42,812 nucleotides of DNA. Source: Candidatus Fermentibacterota bacterium. GTDB taxonomy: Bacteria; JAFGKV01. Location: positions 1 through 42,812 of the forward strand of contig JAFGKV010000016.1 in assembly GCA_016928395.1 (NCBI GenBank). The letters run 5' to 3'. The notes under the pieces were generated by a model. The model was not told the origin of the DNA, did no database searches, and worked only from the letters and a program-made list of their open reading frames with translations. Within the stretch, counting starts at the first letter, position 1; each line of letters starts with the position of its first letter. Positions 1 to 8,879 of the stretch are shown in pieces. Made by a program: the position numbers and the translations under genes.

Positions 1-1
1 C

Positions 2-1873
2 ATGGATGATACCCGGCTGGACTGCATCATCCAGTACCTCGCCTCGCCGGATTTCTGGTTCGCTGATCTGTATCGGCAGGCGGCTGAGACATACGCGCCA
101 GAACTGACTGTTTCCCCTAACACTGCCTCGGGAGGGTCCGATTGGTATCCCTTTGCCGCCCTTGGTTATCCTGCGGTGGGTGCAGCGGAACAGGCCCGCA
201 CTTCATTCAACCCGCACTATCACAGCATCACCGATCGCATCGAAACGCTCTCACCGGAGCTCTATACCGCCATAACTCGGGCCTCGGTGGCCACCTTAAT
301 TACCATGGGAATTTGCCCGGGCATGGTCGAGGATGTGTGCGCCCAAGACATGGGTGACGGCTCTGCTCTTTCGGTTCGCTGGTCAGCCAATCCGGAGCCA
401 GACCTCACGGGATACCGGCTGTGGTGGGGAACAGCCAGCCAGGCGCATACCGACTCGGCCTGGGTACCGGGAGCAGAAACCACCTCATACCTACTCAGCG
501 GCCTCATTGCCGACACGCCCCATTATCTGGTCGTGCGGGCACAGGACACCGATGGCCATACCAGCTTCCGCGCCACGGAGGTGGTGGCTACACCTCACCT
601 GATACCCCAAGCCCCTTCAGGTGTCGCGGCAACACCAATTCCCGGTGGCATCCGGGTCGACTGGTTTCCAAACGGCGAAGCCGACATCGCTGGCTACCGT
701 GTGTTGCGGCGCACCAATGAGGGGCCGTACGACTTAGTGGCAGATTGCCAGGCTGACACCACGTTCACCGATCCAAATCTCTCCGGCACGGATCGCTACT
801 ATTACCGCGTCGAGGCTCTGGATAGCGAGGGCAATGCGAGCATGCCCAGCACCGAGGCGTATGGCAGGCCGATGACCTTGGATCAGGGCATTCTGGTGGT
901 GGATGAGACCCGCAACTACACGGCAGTGCCCGACAGCCTTCAGGACTCTTTCTACCATGCCATCCTGCAGGGTTTCACCACCACCGAATACGAGTATGGT
1001 TCCGCGAGCCAAGCACCGGTGCTCTCCGATTGTGCGCCCTACTCAACTGTTGTGTGGCATGCCGACGATTTCGCGCAGTTTCTTGCTGCTGGCCACGTAT
1101 CGGATCTTGCCACCTACCTCGATGCAGGGGGAAATGTCTGGCTTATTGGGTGGAAGCTCAGCGCGAACCTCAGCGGTTCGTCTGTCTACCCAATGGCTTT
1201 TGAGGCCGGGTCGTTCATGTACAACTATGTCGGCGTCGATCATGTGGCGCTATCAGGTACAAGCGATTCGCTGCAGGCCGTGAACGGTGAAGCCGGGTAC
1301 CCGGACCTGCCGGTGGACGGTTCGAAGATCCCTACGCCCTCATGGGGCACAACCCTGCGGTACATCGAGTCACTCAATCCCCTGGCGGGCACGGAAGCTA
1401 TCTACCGGGCAGACATGGCAAACGGAGGGGCCTTTGACGGCACTGTCTGCGGCATACGCAGGATAGACACTGGGCCAAAGGTCGTTTTCTTCGCCTTCCC
1501 GCTGTACTTCATGGACGAGGCGGCCGCCCGCCACGCTGCCCGCGTGGTGCTCACCGGCTTCGGGGAACCCCTGGCCGCGGCCACTGCATCGGTCTGTCCT
1601 CGCCTGGTTCTTGATGCCTCGCCCAATCCTTTCGAGGCACGCACGACCCTGTCGTTCGCGGCGCGTAATGAGGGGAAAGCCAAGGTTGCCGTGTTCGATA
1701 TCGCAGGCCATCTGGTGGCTACGCTCCTGGATACGCAGGTGGCATCGGGCCGTCATACGGTCATCTGGGACGGCACCGACACTGCAGGCACCCCCGTGGG
1801 CAGCGGTATCTATCTGTGCCGGCTCGAAGCACCCGGCGGTCACGCGGTCCGGCGGGTCCTGCTGCTGCGCTAA
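2..1873 (+). CDS. Secreted M28-type metallopeptidase, C-terminal part, with FN3 domains and FlgD-like sorting domain
   Basis: The gene is cut by the left window edge, and the ATG at position 2 is probably internal. Residues 1-105 look like the end of an M28 aminopeptidase domain: a GYPAVG segment followed by NPHYHSITDRIETL, where the His is the expected last zinc ligand. Two fibronectin type III domains follow (about 117-200 and 203-290). Next comes an alpha/beta domain starting ILVVDETRNY (about 297-535). The last ~88 residues form a FlgD-like Ig domain (SPNPF, then VAVFDIAGHLV, WDGTD, GSGIY) of the kind used as a C-terminal secretion signal in FCB-group bacteria. The protein is therefore probably exported and acts on extracellular peptides. 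The N-terminal zinc ligands and signal peptide lie outside the window, so catalytic competence cannot be judged. It converges on the minus-strand operon that ends at 2027. Confidence 0.85.
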   Translation: MDDTRLDCIIQYLASPDFWFADLYRQAAETYAPELTVSPNTASGGSDWYPFAALGYPAVGAAEQARTSFNPHYHSITDRIETLSPELYTAITRASVATLITMGICPGMVEDVCAQDMGDGSALSVRWSANPEPDLTGYRLWWGTASQAHTDSAWVPGAETTSYLLSGLIADTPHYLVVRAQDTDGHTSFRATEVVATPHLIPQAPSGVAATPIPGGIRVDWFPNGEADIAGYRVLRRTNEGPYDLVADCQADTTFTDPNLSGTDRYYYRVEALDSEGNASMPSTEAYGRPMTLDQGILVVDETRNYTAVPDSLQDSFYHAILQGFTTTEYEYGSASQAPVLSDCAPYSTVVWHADDFAQFLAAGHVSDLATYLDAGGNVWLIGWKLSANLSGSSVYPMAFEAGSFMYNYVGVDHVALSGTSDSLQAVNGEAGYPDLPVDGSKIPTPSWGTTLRYIESLNPLAGTEAIYRADMANGGAFDGTVCGIRRIDTGPKVVFFAFPLYFMDEAAARHAARVVLTGFGEPLAAATASVCPRLVLDASPNPFEARTTLSFAARNEGKAKVAVFDIAGHLVATLLDTQVASGRHTVIWDGTDTAGTPVGSGIYLCRLEAPGGHAVRRVLLLR

Positions 1874-2026
1874 CCTCGGGCTGTGCCTGCGTTGGAGGCC
1901 TTCAGTTGCTGGTGATTAGAGCGTCAGGAGAGCCTATAGCCCCACTACGGTGAGAAGCGGCCATGTTGCGCTCCGCCAACCAAGAAAATACATGGGGCCA
2001 CGCTCCCTCGGCCCTTGGGGATAGGC

Positions 2027-3511
2027 TCAAAACATGCTGGTGAGCTGGACTTCCAGGCCCTTGAACTCAGGCACCGTCCGGCATGCGCCGCCGGCGCATA
2101 CCTTACCTTGGGGACGCGAGCCGAGTATGACGCGAAGCTGATGTCCTCGCACGATGTCGACGATTCCCTGCAGGTAGAACCACGCGGTCTCATCTTCAAA
2201 CACCGGGAGCCACGGGAGGTCGCGCTGCATGGCTGAAACATTGGAAAACTCCGCAACCGCGGCAATGGAGATTCCCGGGGAACGGGACGCTTCGATCTCG
2301 ATGTGCTCCAGATCGAATGCGCCCACGGCATCACCGTCGGTATGCTGATGCTCCACTGAGACCCTCCCACTCCATGGATCCTGCACGGGAAAAGTCACCT
2401 CAGCGATGAAGGTCACATGCTCGCGGCGGTCATCCACCGGCCCTGAGGTGGTGAGTGCAGGCCCTAGAAACTCCTCAGTCCATGCGGCCGCCACGGTCAC
2501 CGGCGTGGATGAGAGCTCGGCGATACGAGCCTCCGCCATGGCCTCACTGAAGAGCCGTTTTGCATCGAAGAGACGGTCAGAATCGTGATTCTCAGTCAGT
2601 GAGAATGCCCCGCTGAGCCCCACGAGTCCGCTTGGCTGCCACTCCAGCTGTGCAAGGCCGCCTCGCTCGTCGTCAGCATTGAGGTCACGGGAGTGGCGAG
2701 CCAGGAGCGACCAGCGATGCTCTACTGAGGCCGGGGGCGGCGTCGTGTACTCCTTACCCTCGGCACCCACGCCCATGTGGCGATAGTCCTTGTACTCAAG
2801 CCCGAGTGCCGCTCCGGGCACGGATGCGCCGATGGAGGCAAAAAGCCCCCTCCCCCCCTCCGGTGCGCTGGACTTGGATCGCCGCCCTCCCTCCACGAAG
2901 ATATCGACGGGTCCGGCAGTGACCCTCATCCGGCCGGTTCCCAGTTCAAGATCCGGGGAGTTGTATCCTGTGGACGAGGTCTGGCGGCGGGAGAGATAGC
3001 TGCCGCCGGCCTCTATGCCCAGGGGGAGACGTAGATCGCCGTCCATGCCGTGCAACACCACAGTCTTCCCCGGCGTCTTTCCGGAAAAGGCCTGGAACGC
3101 GACCGGCCCGTGTTCCAGGTTGAGGTCAACCCCATCCAGAGAGTTGTCCACCCGGAGATCACGGTCCTCGTACCCGTGAAAAGCCATGCCCCGGCCAAAC
3201 AATTCATAGAAGTTGCCCACCCACAGCGAACCCCAGGTGGTGGTCCCGCCCACGGCGCGGAATACCTGACCTTCCCGGTCGCGCTGTTCCTCGGATGGTT
3301 GAAACACCTCGTACCGCAGCCGCGCCCGGAAGGAGCCGTGGCTGTAGTCGGCATCGAAGTAGTCTTCCAGAATCTCCTGGTTGGTTTCACTACTCAGTGA
3401 GTAGCGAAGGCTGTTGCCGATGCTGATTGATCCATCGGCTGATGCCGCCGATGGCATCAGGATGCACAACCCTGCCGCCAGGCCGACCGATAGCCTTACC
3501 GGCCGTCGCAT
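2027..3511 (-). CDS. Outer-membrane beta-barrel protein, DUF6029-like
   Basis: A 494-residue protein with a signal peptide (MRRPVRLSVGLAAGLCILMPSAASA). The remainder has alternating hydrophobic/polar strands and ends in an aromatic residue (TSMF), as outer-membrane barrels do. The segment GNFYELFGRGMAFHGYEDRD followed by a VDNSLDGV strand is typical of the DUF6029 family seen in Bacteroidota and relatives. It is the last gene of a four-gene operon: its start overlaps the tlpA-like gene by 16 bp and has only a weak GGGGAA ribosome site, so translation is probably coupled. Function is unknown. Being next to two thioredoxin-fold proteins and a Cys-rich secreted protein suggests a role in assembly or passage of that protein across the outer membrane (inference). 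Confidence 0.7.
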   Translation of the reverse strand: MRRPVRLSVGLAAGLCILMPSAASADGSISIGNSLRYSLSSETNQEILEDYFDADYSHGSFRARLRYEVFQPSEEQRDREGQVFRAVGGTTTWGSLWVGNFYELFGRGMAFHGYEDRDLRVDNSLDGVDLNLEHGPVAFQAFSGKTPGKTVVLHGMDGDLRLPLGIEAGGSYLSRRQTSSTGYNSPDLELGTGRMRVTAGPVDIFVEGGRRSKSSAPEGGRGLFASIGASVPGAALGLEYKDYRHMGVGAEGKEYTTPPPASVEHRWSLLARHSRDLNADDERGGLAQLEWQPSGLVGLSGAFSLTENHDSDRLFDAKRLFSEAMAEARIAELSSTPVTVAAAWTEEFLGPALTTSGPVDDRREHVTFIAEVTFPVQDPWSGRVSVEHQHTDGDAVGAFDLEHIEIEASRSPGISIAAVAEFSNVSAMQRDLPWLPVFEDETAWFYLQGIVDIVRGHQLRVILGSRPQGKVCAGGACRTVPEFKGLEVQLTSMF

Positions 3512-3987
3512 TCGGTTTCCCCGAGCAACGTGAGAAGCCGCACCCTCAGCTCCCTCTCATCTCCCGGTTTGTAGCCCAGGTGGGAATAGACGATGGTACC
3601 GCTGGTGTCCACGATGCAGGTATAGGGCAGGTTGGCGATCTTGTACCGTCGCATGACCTCGTTGTCAGTATCCATCAGGATAGGGAACGTAAGCTTGCGG
3701 CCTTGTACAAACCCGGGCACCCTTGATACGGTCTTGGGCGAGTCGGCGCACATGCCGATCACGGTGACTCCGCGGTCCGCGAACTCCTCGCTCAAGGCCT
3801 GAAGATGCGGTAAAGCCTTCACGCATGGCCCGCACCAGGTTGCCCAGAAGTCCAATACTAAGGGTCCGTCCTTGATGAGCTCCTCCAGGCAGACCTTCTG
3901 GCGCGACAGATCAGGGAGACAGAACGACGGAGCATCATCCGCCGCTGCTGAAGAGACGGCAATGAGTAAGGCTGCCAGGATGATCAT
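3496..3987 (-). CDS. TlpA-family periplasmic thiol-disulfide oxidoreductase
   Basis: A 163-residue protein with a short signal peptide (MIILAALLIAVSSAAA) and a thioredoxin fold. The active site WCGPC lies at residues 51-55, preceded by VLDFWAT, and the cis-proline loop is NLPYTCIVD. WCGPC with a TlpA-like insertion (GVTVIGMCADSPKTV) indicates a membrane-near or periplasmic reductase of the TlpA/ResA type. The ATG at 3987 was chosen because it overlaps the upstream stop as ATGA and begins the signal peptide; the longer reading frame adds 38 residues that are antisense-like and carry no signal. Two extra cysteines at residues 23 and 33 could be structural. It probably reduces or isomerises disulfides of its operon partners. 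Confidence 0.85.
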   Translation of the reverse strand: MIILAALLIAVSSAAADDAPSFCLPDLSRQKVCLEELIKDGPLVLDFWATWCGPCVKALPHLQALSEEFADRGVTVIGMCADSPKTVSRVPGFVQGRKLTFPILMDTDNEVMRRYKIANLPYTCIVDTSGTIVYSHLGYKPGDERELRVRLLTLLGETECDGR

Positions 3988-5294
3988 TTGGTTCCCTCCA
4001 GGATAATCAGCGGGTGCGCGGAACAGGCTGAGGGTGTATGCACGCGGACCACGTAGGTTCCTTGCGAAACGTCTGGAAGCGTCAGCAGAGGGGCTGGCCA
4101 CGGGCCGTCGAACAAGCCGCAGACTGCGCGGCCCGACAGATCTGCCAGCAGGATGCGGACGGGACTGCCCGCGGGGATCCCAAGACTTACGGCCAGGATG
4201 CCCCGGGAGGGGTTGGGTCCGAGACTGACCATCAAGGGCGCAGCCGGCTGCGCAACATCGCCGGACACGTCGCCATCAAGCCAGCTGAGGAAGAAGTCCA
4301 GCGATTCCTCCAGCACGGTCGAGTCGGCGCAGGCCTCGATGCCGAAACCACAGGCGAGGCTCCTCCGCCCGTCCTGTCCGATCCTGCCCACCGCAGCGAT
4401 TTCGCCACTCTCGTACCGAAGCGCACGAACCGCCAGGCCCTCGGGGCTGAGCGCATCGGGGGAGGTCTGGTTGTCTGCCCCGTCACCGCCGGCGATATCG
4501 AATGAGATCAGGTCAAAGACGGTGCCTGCTACGCCCCGCACGTGTCGAGACTCGACCGAGGTCGATTGCACGCTGGCTCCCAACTCATCCTGCCCGAACG
4601 CGGCGCCTACCTCCCCTTCTAGTGCGTTCTGTCCTGAAAGCAGCAGCTTACCGCCGTCCTGCAGCAGTGCGGTCATGACCTCGGCCTCGTCCTCGGTGAT
4701 GCAGCCCGCTGACGCGCTCCCGGTAATCCAGACGATGCGCTCCAGCAATGCCACATCAGACAGTGCCAGGGGTTCGAGGCTTTGATCCCATGTCAGGAAG
4801 ACCCGATTGCCGGGTATCGACCGCTCCACGAAGCGTTGACTGTCCCCTTCCCCGTCGTCGTCCACCAGAAGCGACTCGACGCCTGAGAAGATCTCCAATC
4901 GGACACTGTCCGCCCGTGCGGCGTTGGCGTATCGAAACCAGTACACGCCCTTGCCCGCCGTGTCGAACGGATAGAAGGAGAGATGGACCTCCAGCTGGGC
5001 TCCGGGAGGAAGTTCCACTGAGAAGTCCATGTCGGATGGAAAGCACGACACGCCGATGCATACGCCCGGCGGCAGCCAGGCTTCCGGCTGGCTCGTCACC
5101 AAGGCACACTGAACGTTCAAGGTGGATGTTCCAGTATTGGCCATCTCGCCGAAGAGCCCCACCTCGACCCCGGTCTGGCTCGTGAGTTCTCCCACGCAGG
5201 CGTGTCGATCCATGGCGACATGCACATCGGCGGCGGCCGCGGCGACAAGAAGACCTACAAAGGCCATCATTGCTCGGACTGCTGTGTTACGCAT
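3984..5294 (-). CDS. Cys-rich secreted protein with alpha/beta domain and sorting-domain-like C-terminus
   Basis: A 436-residue protein. The ATG at 5294 follows a strong site (GGAGGAAAGG) and opens a signal peptide, MRNTAVRAMMAFVGLLVAAAAA. The mature part begins with an Ig-like module (about 25-150) in which W, C and C are spaced as in PEAWLPPGVCIGVSC, a pattern familiar from secreted Bacteroidota proteins encoded beside Omp28 genes. An alpha/beta domain follows (LLVDDDGEGD, VWITGSA, LLLSGQNAL). The last ~80 residues (GPNPSRG, ILLADLSGRAV, GTYVVRV) look like a shortened FlgD/T9SS sorting domain. Nine cysteines in the mature chain make disulfides likely, consistent with the thioredoxin-fold neighbours. 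No catalytic motif is recognised. It lies 35 bp downstream of the Omp28-like gene and overlaps tlpA by 4 bp. Confidence 0.75.
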   Translation of the reverse strand: MRNTAVRAMMAFVGLLVAAAAADVHVAMDRHACVGELTSQTGVEVGLFGEMANTGTSTLNVQCALVTSQPEAWLPPGVCIGVSCFPSDMDFSVELPPGAQLEVHLSFYPFDTAGKGVYWFRYANAARADSVRLEIFSGVESLLVDDDGEGDSQRFVERSIPGNRVFLTWDQSLEPLALSDVALLERIVWITGSASAGCITEDEAEVMTALLQDGGKLLLSGQNALEGEVGAAFGQDELGASVQSTSVESRHVRGVAGTVFDLISFDIAGGDGADNQTSPDALSPEGLAVRALRYESGEIAAVGRIGQDGRRSLACGFGIEACADSTVLEESLDFFLSWLDGDVSGDVAQPAAPLMVSLGPNPSRGILAVSLGIPAGSPVRILLADLSGRAVCGLFDGPWPAPLLTLPDVSQGTYVVRVHTPSACSAHPLIILEGTK

Positions 5295-5329
5295 CCTTTC
5301 CTCCGGGTTACTGCTACACCATATCGTCG

Positions 5330-6460
5330 CTATTGAAGCTGATGCACGGCAAGCCCAACCGTACCGGGCATGCCCGGTTTTCGCGCATGGGCTACCAACG
5401 TGATACTCTCCCCCTCGGATCTCCAGGCCAGGGTGGCGGCCCATACCCTCAACTCGGGGTCGGTCCCGAGAATGACGTCTTCGCCACACGCTTCAGGCAG
5501 TACTCCCCGCACCACATGACGGAAGTCCGTCTCGCCGTTGTTGCCTGGCGCGGTTTCAAACTCCTCATGATCATCGCAGACAAACACAGTCAGCACACAC
5601 GGCCCGGGAACCTCCGCCACTGCACTCACGGAACAGGTCAAGGCGGCGCCATCCAGCCACGCACCCAGGGTCAAAGCAACCTTCTCGAGAGCAATCGTTT
5701 CCCCGATCGCTTCTTCCACCACGTCACGACTCGTGGGCTGAAGGGCTTCCGTGCCTTCGACCACCAGCCATGGCACCTGCCCTACCCCATACAAGGTCAT
5801 GCGGGCATCCATCAGCGCGCGCTGGGCCAGATAGAAAGGATCCAGAGGGCTGGGAAAATTGGTGTGAAACTCCAGAAGCACCACCCGCTGGGGTCCAAGG
5901 TCATCCACGAGCCTGTACAGCATCGGATTGACCTCGGCACAGGGCATGCACCCTGTGTTCGTGAAGCTCTCCAGTAGGGTCACACGGCCAGTCTCTGACA
6001 CCAGATCAAAATGCGCGGAGGAGACGACTCCCGGACTCACGTTCACCTGAAGGGAACACGGCATCGGCTGGTACCCTCCCCGCTCAACGTTGATCCAGTG
6101 CAGGCCGGTCGAGATGTCCCAAAGGGTATCCGGAGTGACACGTCCCGTGGGGTCTCGATCCAGAAAAATGGCCGCAGAGTCAGGCGAACTGGAGACGGCA
6201 ATGGACCCGGTGTCTACGGGAGGCGAAATGGTGGGATCCTTCTGACCGCACCCCACGACCATCAGCGAAACAACCAGAGCAACGCCGTGTCTGAATGAAA
6301 AAACCCCGGTGATCGAAAAACGCCTTAGCGTCGCATGGCGCGGCGTTCGCGTAATCTTGGCATTGCGCCCGATGGGCTGCAGGAGTGATCTTGAACGGCC
6401 GTGCGATCTAACCACGCACCCCCGGCTGCCATTTCGCACGGCTATGGGCTGACTCAACAC
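5330..6460 (-). CDS. Omp28-like thioredoxin-fold lipoprotein with PEGA domain
   Basis: A hydrophobic stretch ends in a lipobox (LMVVGC), so the mature protein is probably a lipoprotein. It continues with a PEGA-like beta-sandwich (GSIAVSSSPDSAAIFLDRD through AHFDL) and then an Omp28/thioredoxin-like domain with a CxxC motif in NTGCMPCAEVNP, followed by VVLLEFHTNFPSPLDPF. Start choice: a GTG at 6460 (or the adjacent TTG at 6457) follows GAGGAG at good spacing. This leaves an unusually long, basic N-terminal tail of about 65 residues before the signal segment, so a later alternative start remains possible. It is first gene of the operon and diverges from the membrane-protein gene at 6515, with about 50 bp between them. 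Probable role: envelope thiol redox or a binding partner for the secreted protein. Confidence 0.75.
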   Translation of the reverse strand: MLSQPIAVRNGSRGCVVRSHGRSRSLLQPIGRNAKITRTPRHATLRRFSITGVFSFRHGVALVVSLMVVGCGQKDPTISPPVDTGSIAVSSSPDSAAIFLDRDPTGRVTPDTLWDISTGLHWINVERGGYQPMPCSLQVNVSPGVVSSAHFDLVSETGRVTLLESFTNTGCMPCAEVNPMLYRLVDDLGPQRVVLLEFHTNFPSPLDPFYLAQRALMDARMTLYGVGQVPWLVVEGTEALQPTSRDVVEEAIGETIALEKVALTLGAWLDGAALTCSVSAVAEVPGPCVLTVFVCDDHEEFETAPGNNGETDFRHVVRGVLPEACGEDVILGTDPELRVWAATLAWRSEGESITLVAHARKPGMPGTVGLAVHQLQ

Positions 6461-6514
6461 ACTCTCTCCTCGGGATGGGAAGCGAAAATCGGGTGAGTTA
6501 CAAGGAAGATGCAA

Positions 6515-8851
6515 ATGGCAACTAGCGGCCAGGGAGGCCAGGCGTCAACTGAGAAACGCGTTGGGCGGTCCGTGACGCCGCACCCGGCATTCATGACCCT
6601 CGCGATAGTTATCGTGCTTCTCGGCGCATCGGCCGCGTCACTGGCCCTCCGGCCGATGTTGAACTACGATATCTGGAGGAATCTCACCGTCGGCCAGTGG
6701 ATTGTCGAGAACGGGCGTGTTCCCCATGAGGAGGTGTTCACCTTCACTGAAAGGGGCAGGCCCTGGATTGACTATGAGTGGCTCTCCGAGCTAGTCTTCT
6801 ATGGCGTGCATCAAATCGGCGGGTATGCCGGGTTGGTCGCGTACGAGGCAGTGTTGGTGTGGGTGACGGGGGCGGGGCTACTGCTGTTGTTCCTCGCCAG
6901 ATCCCACGGGTCGCCTTGGGTACTGGTTTTGGCCGCTGTGCCCGCCTTCGTTCTATCCGAATTCCACATTCTGGTCAGGCCCCATCTGCACTCCATGGCA
7001 TTGGCGCCGCTGTTCCTGTGGTGGGTGTGGCGGCCGAGACAATGGAGAGCTGTCGGTGTCGCCGTTCTCTTCTGCCTGTGGGCAAATCTCCATTCGGGCA
7101 CACTTGGTGTTCTTCTGCTGGTCCTCTCTCTGCTGGGCGGTATTCCACGGACCGGACGCGTTCGGACTGTGGTAGCCGCGGGAGTCGGCCTCCTGGTCAA
7201 TCCGTATTCGTGGCGTATCGTGCTACCCTTGGTGCGGGTGCTGAGCGCCCAGGCCCCGGGCGGCGTGCAGGTCACGGAGTGGATGCCCCTGCCCTTCGAT
7301 GAGATGCGGGGCTTCTGGGCGTATTTGGTTTTCTCCCTGTTGCTTCTGTGCGTTCCCGGCAGATCGCACAGGCGCTGGGATACGGTGATGCTTGTGACCT
7401 TTGGCGCGCTGAGCATGAAGGCGGTCAGGATGGTGCCGTTCTTGGCCCTTATGGCAGTCCCCGGCAATGCCGAGGCATTGGGATGCCTGGCGGGCCACCG
7501 GTGGACGCGTTACTCCCGATGGATCGGGGCCGTTGCCGCCGTTGCGGCAACTACCGTCCTCGTTGCCAGGCATATGCCCCTCTCACTCCATCCAGACCCC
7601 CGGGCCTGCCCTGAGGCTGCAGCCTCCTACCTCCTTGACCGCAATCTCGACATACGGTGCTACAATGATATCCACCAGGGCGCATATCTGATGTGGCGAT
7701 GGTTTCCCCGGCTCGTCTACTCCGACAATCGCACTGAGCTGTTCGGCGATGTAGCATCGGCTGAGCGGGCCGCCTGCGGCGATGTTCTCAGTTTTAAGGT
7801 GTTTCTGGAGAGCTACGGCATACGCGGAGCCGTGCTGGACTACCCGTGGAAGATGGACGACACTGAAACCGCAACCTTCTACCCCCTCTTCCGATTCCTC
7901 GGCTGGCACACGGTAGCCTGGGACGACGGAGGCGCTCTGCTGCTGGCACCGGGTACTGACAATGACAGCATCATCGCCGCCGATGCCTTTCACGTGCTCG
8001 ATCCTTTCGTGGTAGATCCCCCCTTCAATGGCTTATCGTCCCAAGAGCGTGAGCTTCTGCTCGCCGAGGCCCGCCGCGCTCGTCGGAGTACCTCCAGATC
8101 ATCGCGGGCCTGGGAGATTTGGGGCAACATTGCCTCCAGCGCCAACCGTCCTGCTACAGCCTTAGCGGCATTTGACACCGTGGCGGCGCTCAACCGCAGA
8201 GATGTCAACGTGCACGCACGAAGAGCATTGGCCCTCGAGAAGCTAGGGAAGCATGACGCCGCGGCCCGGGAATGGAAGCGGCAGGCGTCCCGAAAGCTCG
8301 ATCTCCCCCTGGTCTGGTTCAATTTGGGGCGGCTGGCGCTGGTGAATGCCCAGCCGAAGCAGGCTGAGTCGTGGTTACGCAAGGCAGTTCGGGCAAAGGC
8401 CGATGAGAGATCATGGCGTGATCTGCTGGCCTTCGCTCGTTCGGCCACCGCAGCGCAGCTGTCGCAGCAACAGGCGGGCCTTCGGTCGAGTGCGGCATCG
8501 CGAGAACGCGAAGCCATGAGATCGATGGGCCGGGGCGAATGGGAGCTGGCAGAGAGAACCCTGCGGGAGGCTATCTCCCTCGTTCCGTCGGTTCCGACCT
8601 TTCATCAGAACTTGGGTGCGAGTCTGGCCAGCCAGGAGCTCTGGGAGGAGGCCGAGGCCGAACTCAGAGAAGCATTGCTGTTGGATTCCAATCTGGGATG
8701 GGCGCGGTACAATCTGGCCGGGCTCCTCGCCACGGCCCGGGGCGACACCGTCGGCGCAGTGAGAGAGTTACAAGCCCTTGCGGCATCCGGGCCGGACTCG
8801 GCCCTTTCCGATCTTGCCCAGGCATATCTTCGCGAGATCGGAGGGCCATAG
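6515..8851 (+). CDS. Polytopic membrane protein with C-terminal TPR repeats (GT-C-like)
   Basis: About 778 residues. After a first transmembrane helix comes a loop with DIWRNLTVGQWIVENGRVP and then WIDYEWLSEL, followed by eight or more further hydrophobic helices to about residue 340. This layout resembles GT-C glycosyltransferases such as oligosaccharyl or dolichyl-mannose transferases. Residues ~340-500 form a soluble domain (YNDIHQGAYLMWRWFP, DNRTELFG), and residues ~520-770 contain TPR-like repeats (WFNLGRLAL, FHQNLGASLA, ARYNLAGLLA). The second ATG (6515) is preferred because AAGGA lies 8 bases upstream; the ATG at 6509 is too close. Catalytic residues are not certain, so glycosyl transfer from a lipid carrier is an inference from topology only. 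Confidence 0.7.
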   Translation: MATSGQGGQASTEKRVGRSVTPHPAFMTLAIVIVLLGASAASLALRPMLNYDIWRNLTVGQWIVENGRVPHEEVFTFTERGRPWIDYEWLSELVFYGVHQIGGYAGLVAYEAVLVWVTGAGLLLLFLARSHGSPWVLVLAAVPAFVLSEFHILVRPHLHSMALAPLFLWWVWRPRQWRAVGVAVLFCLWANLHSGTLGVLLLVLSLLGGIPRTGRVRTVVAAGVGLLVNPYSWRIVLPLVRVLSAQAPGGVQVTEWMPLPFDEMRGFWAYLVFSLLLLCVPGRSHRRWDTVMLVTFGALSMKAVRMVPFLALMAVPGNAEALGCLAGHRWTRYSRWIGAVAAVAATTVLVARHMPLSLHPDPRACPEAAASYLLDRNLDIRCYNDIHQGAYLMWRWFPRLVYSDNRTELFGDVASAERAACGDVLSFKVFLESYGIRGAVLDYPWKMDDTETATFYPLFRFLGWHTVAWDDGGALLLAPGTDNDSIIAADAFHVLDPFVVDPPFNGLSSQERELLLAEARRARRSTSRSSRAWEIWGNIASSANRPATALAAFDTVAALNRRDVNVHARRALALEKLGKHDAAAREWKRQASRKLDLPLVWFNLGRLALVNAQPKQAESWLRKAVRAKADERSWRDLLAFARSATAAQLSQQQAGLRSSAASREREAMRSMGRGEWELAERTLREAISLVPSVPTFHQNLGASLASQELWEEAEAELREALLLDSNLGWARYNLAGLLATARGDTVGAVRELQALAASGPDSALSDLAQAYLREIGGP

Positions 8852-8879
8852 CCAACCCCCCTCTTTCTCGATCGGTGGT

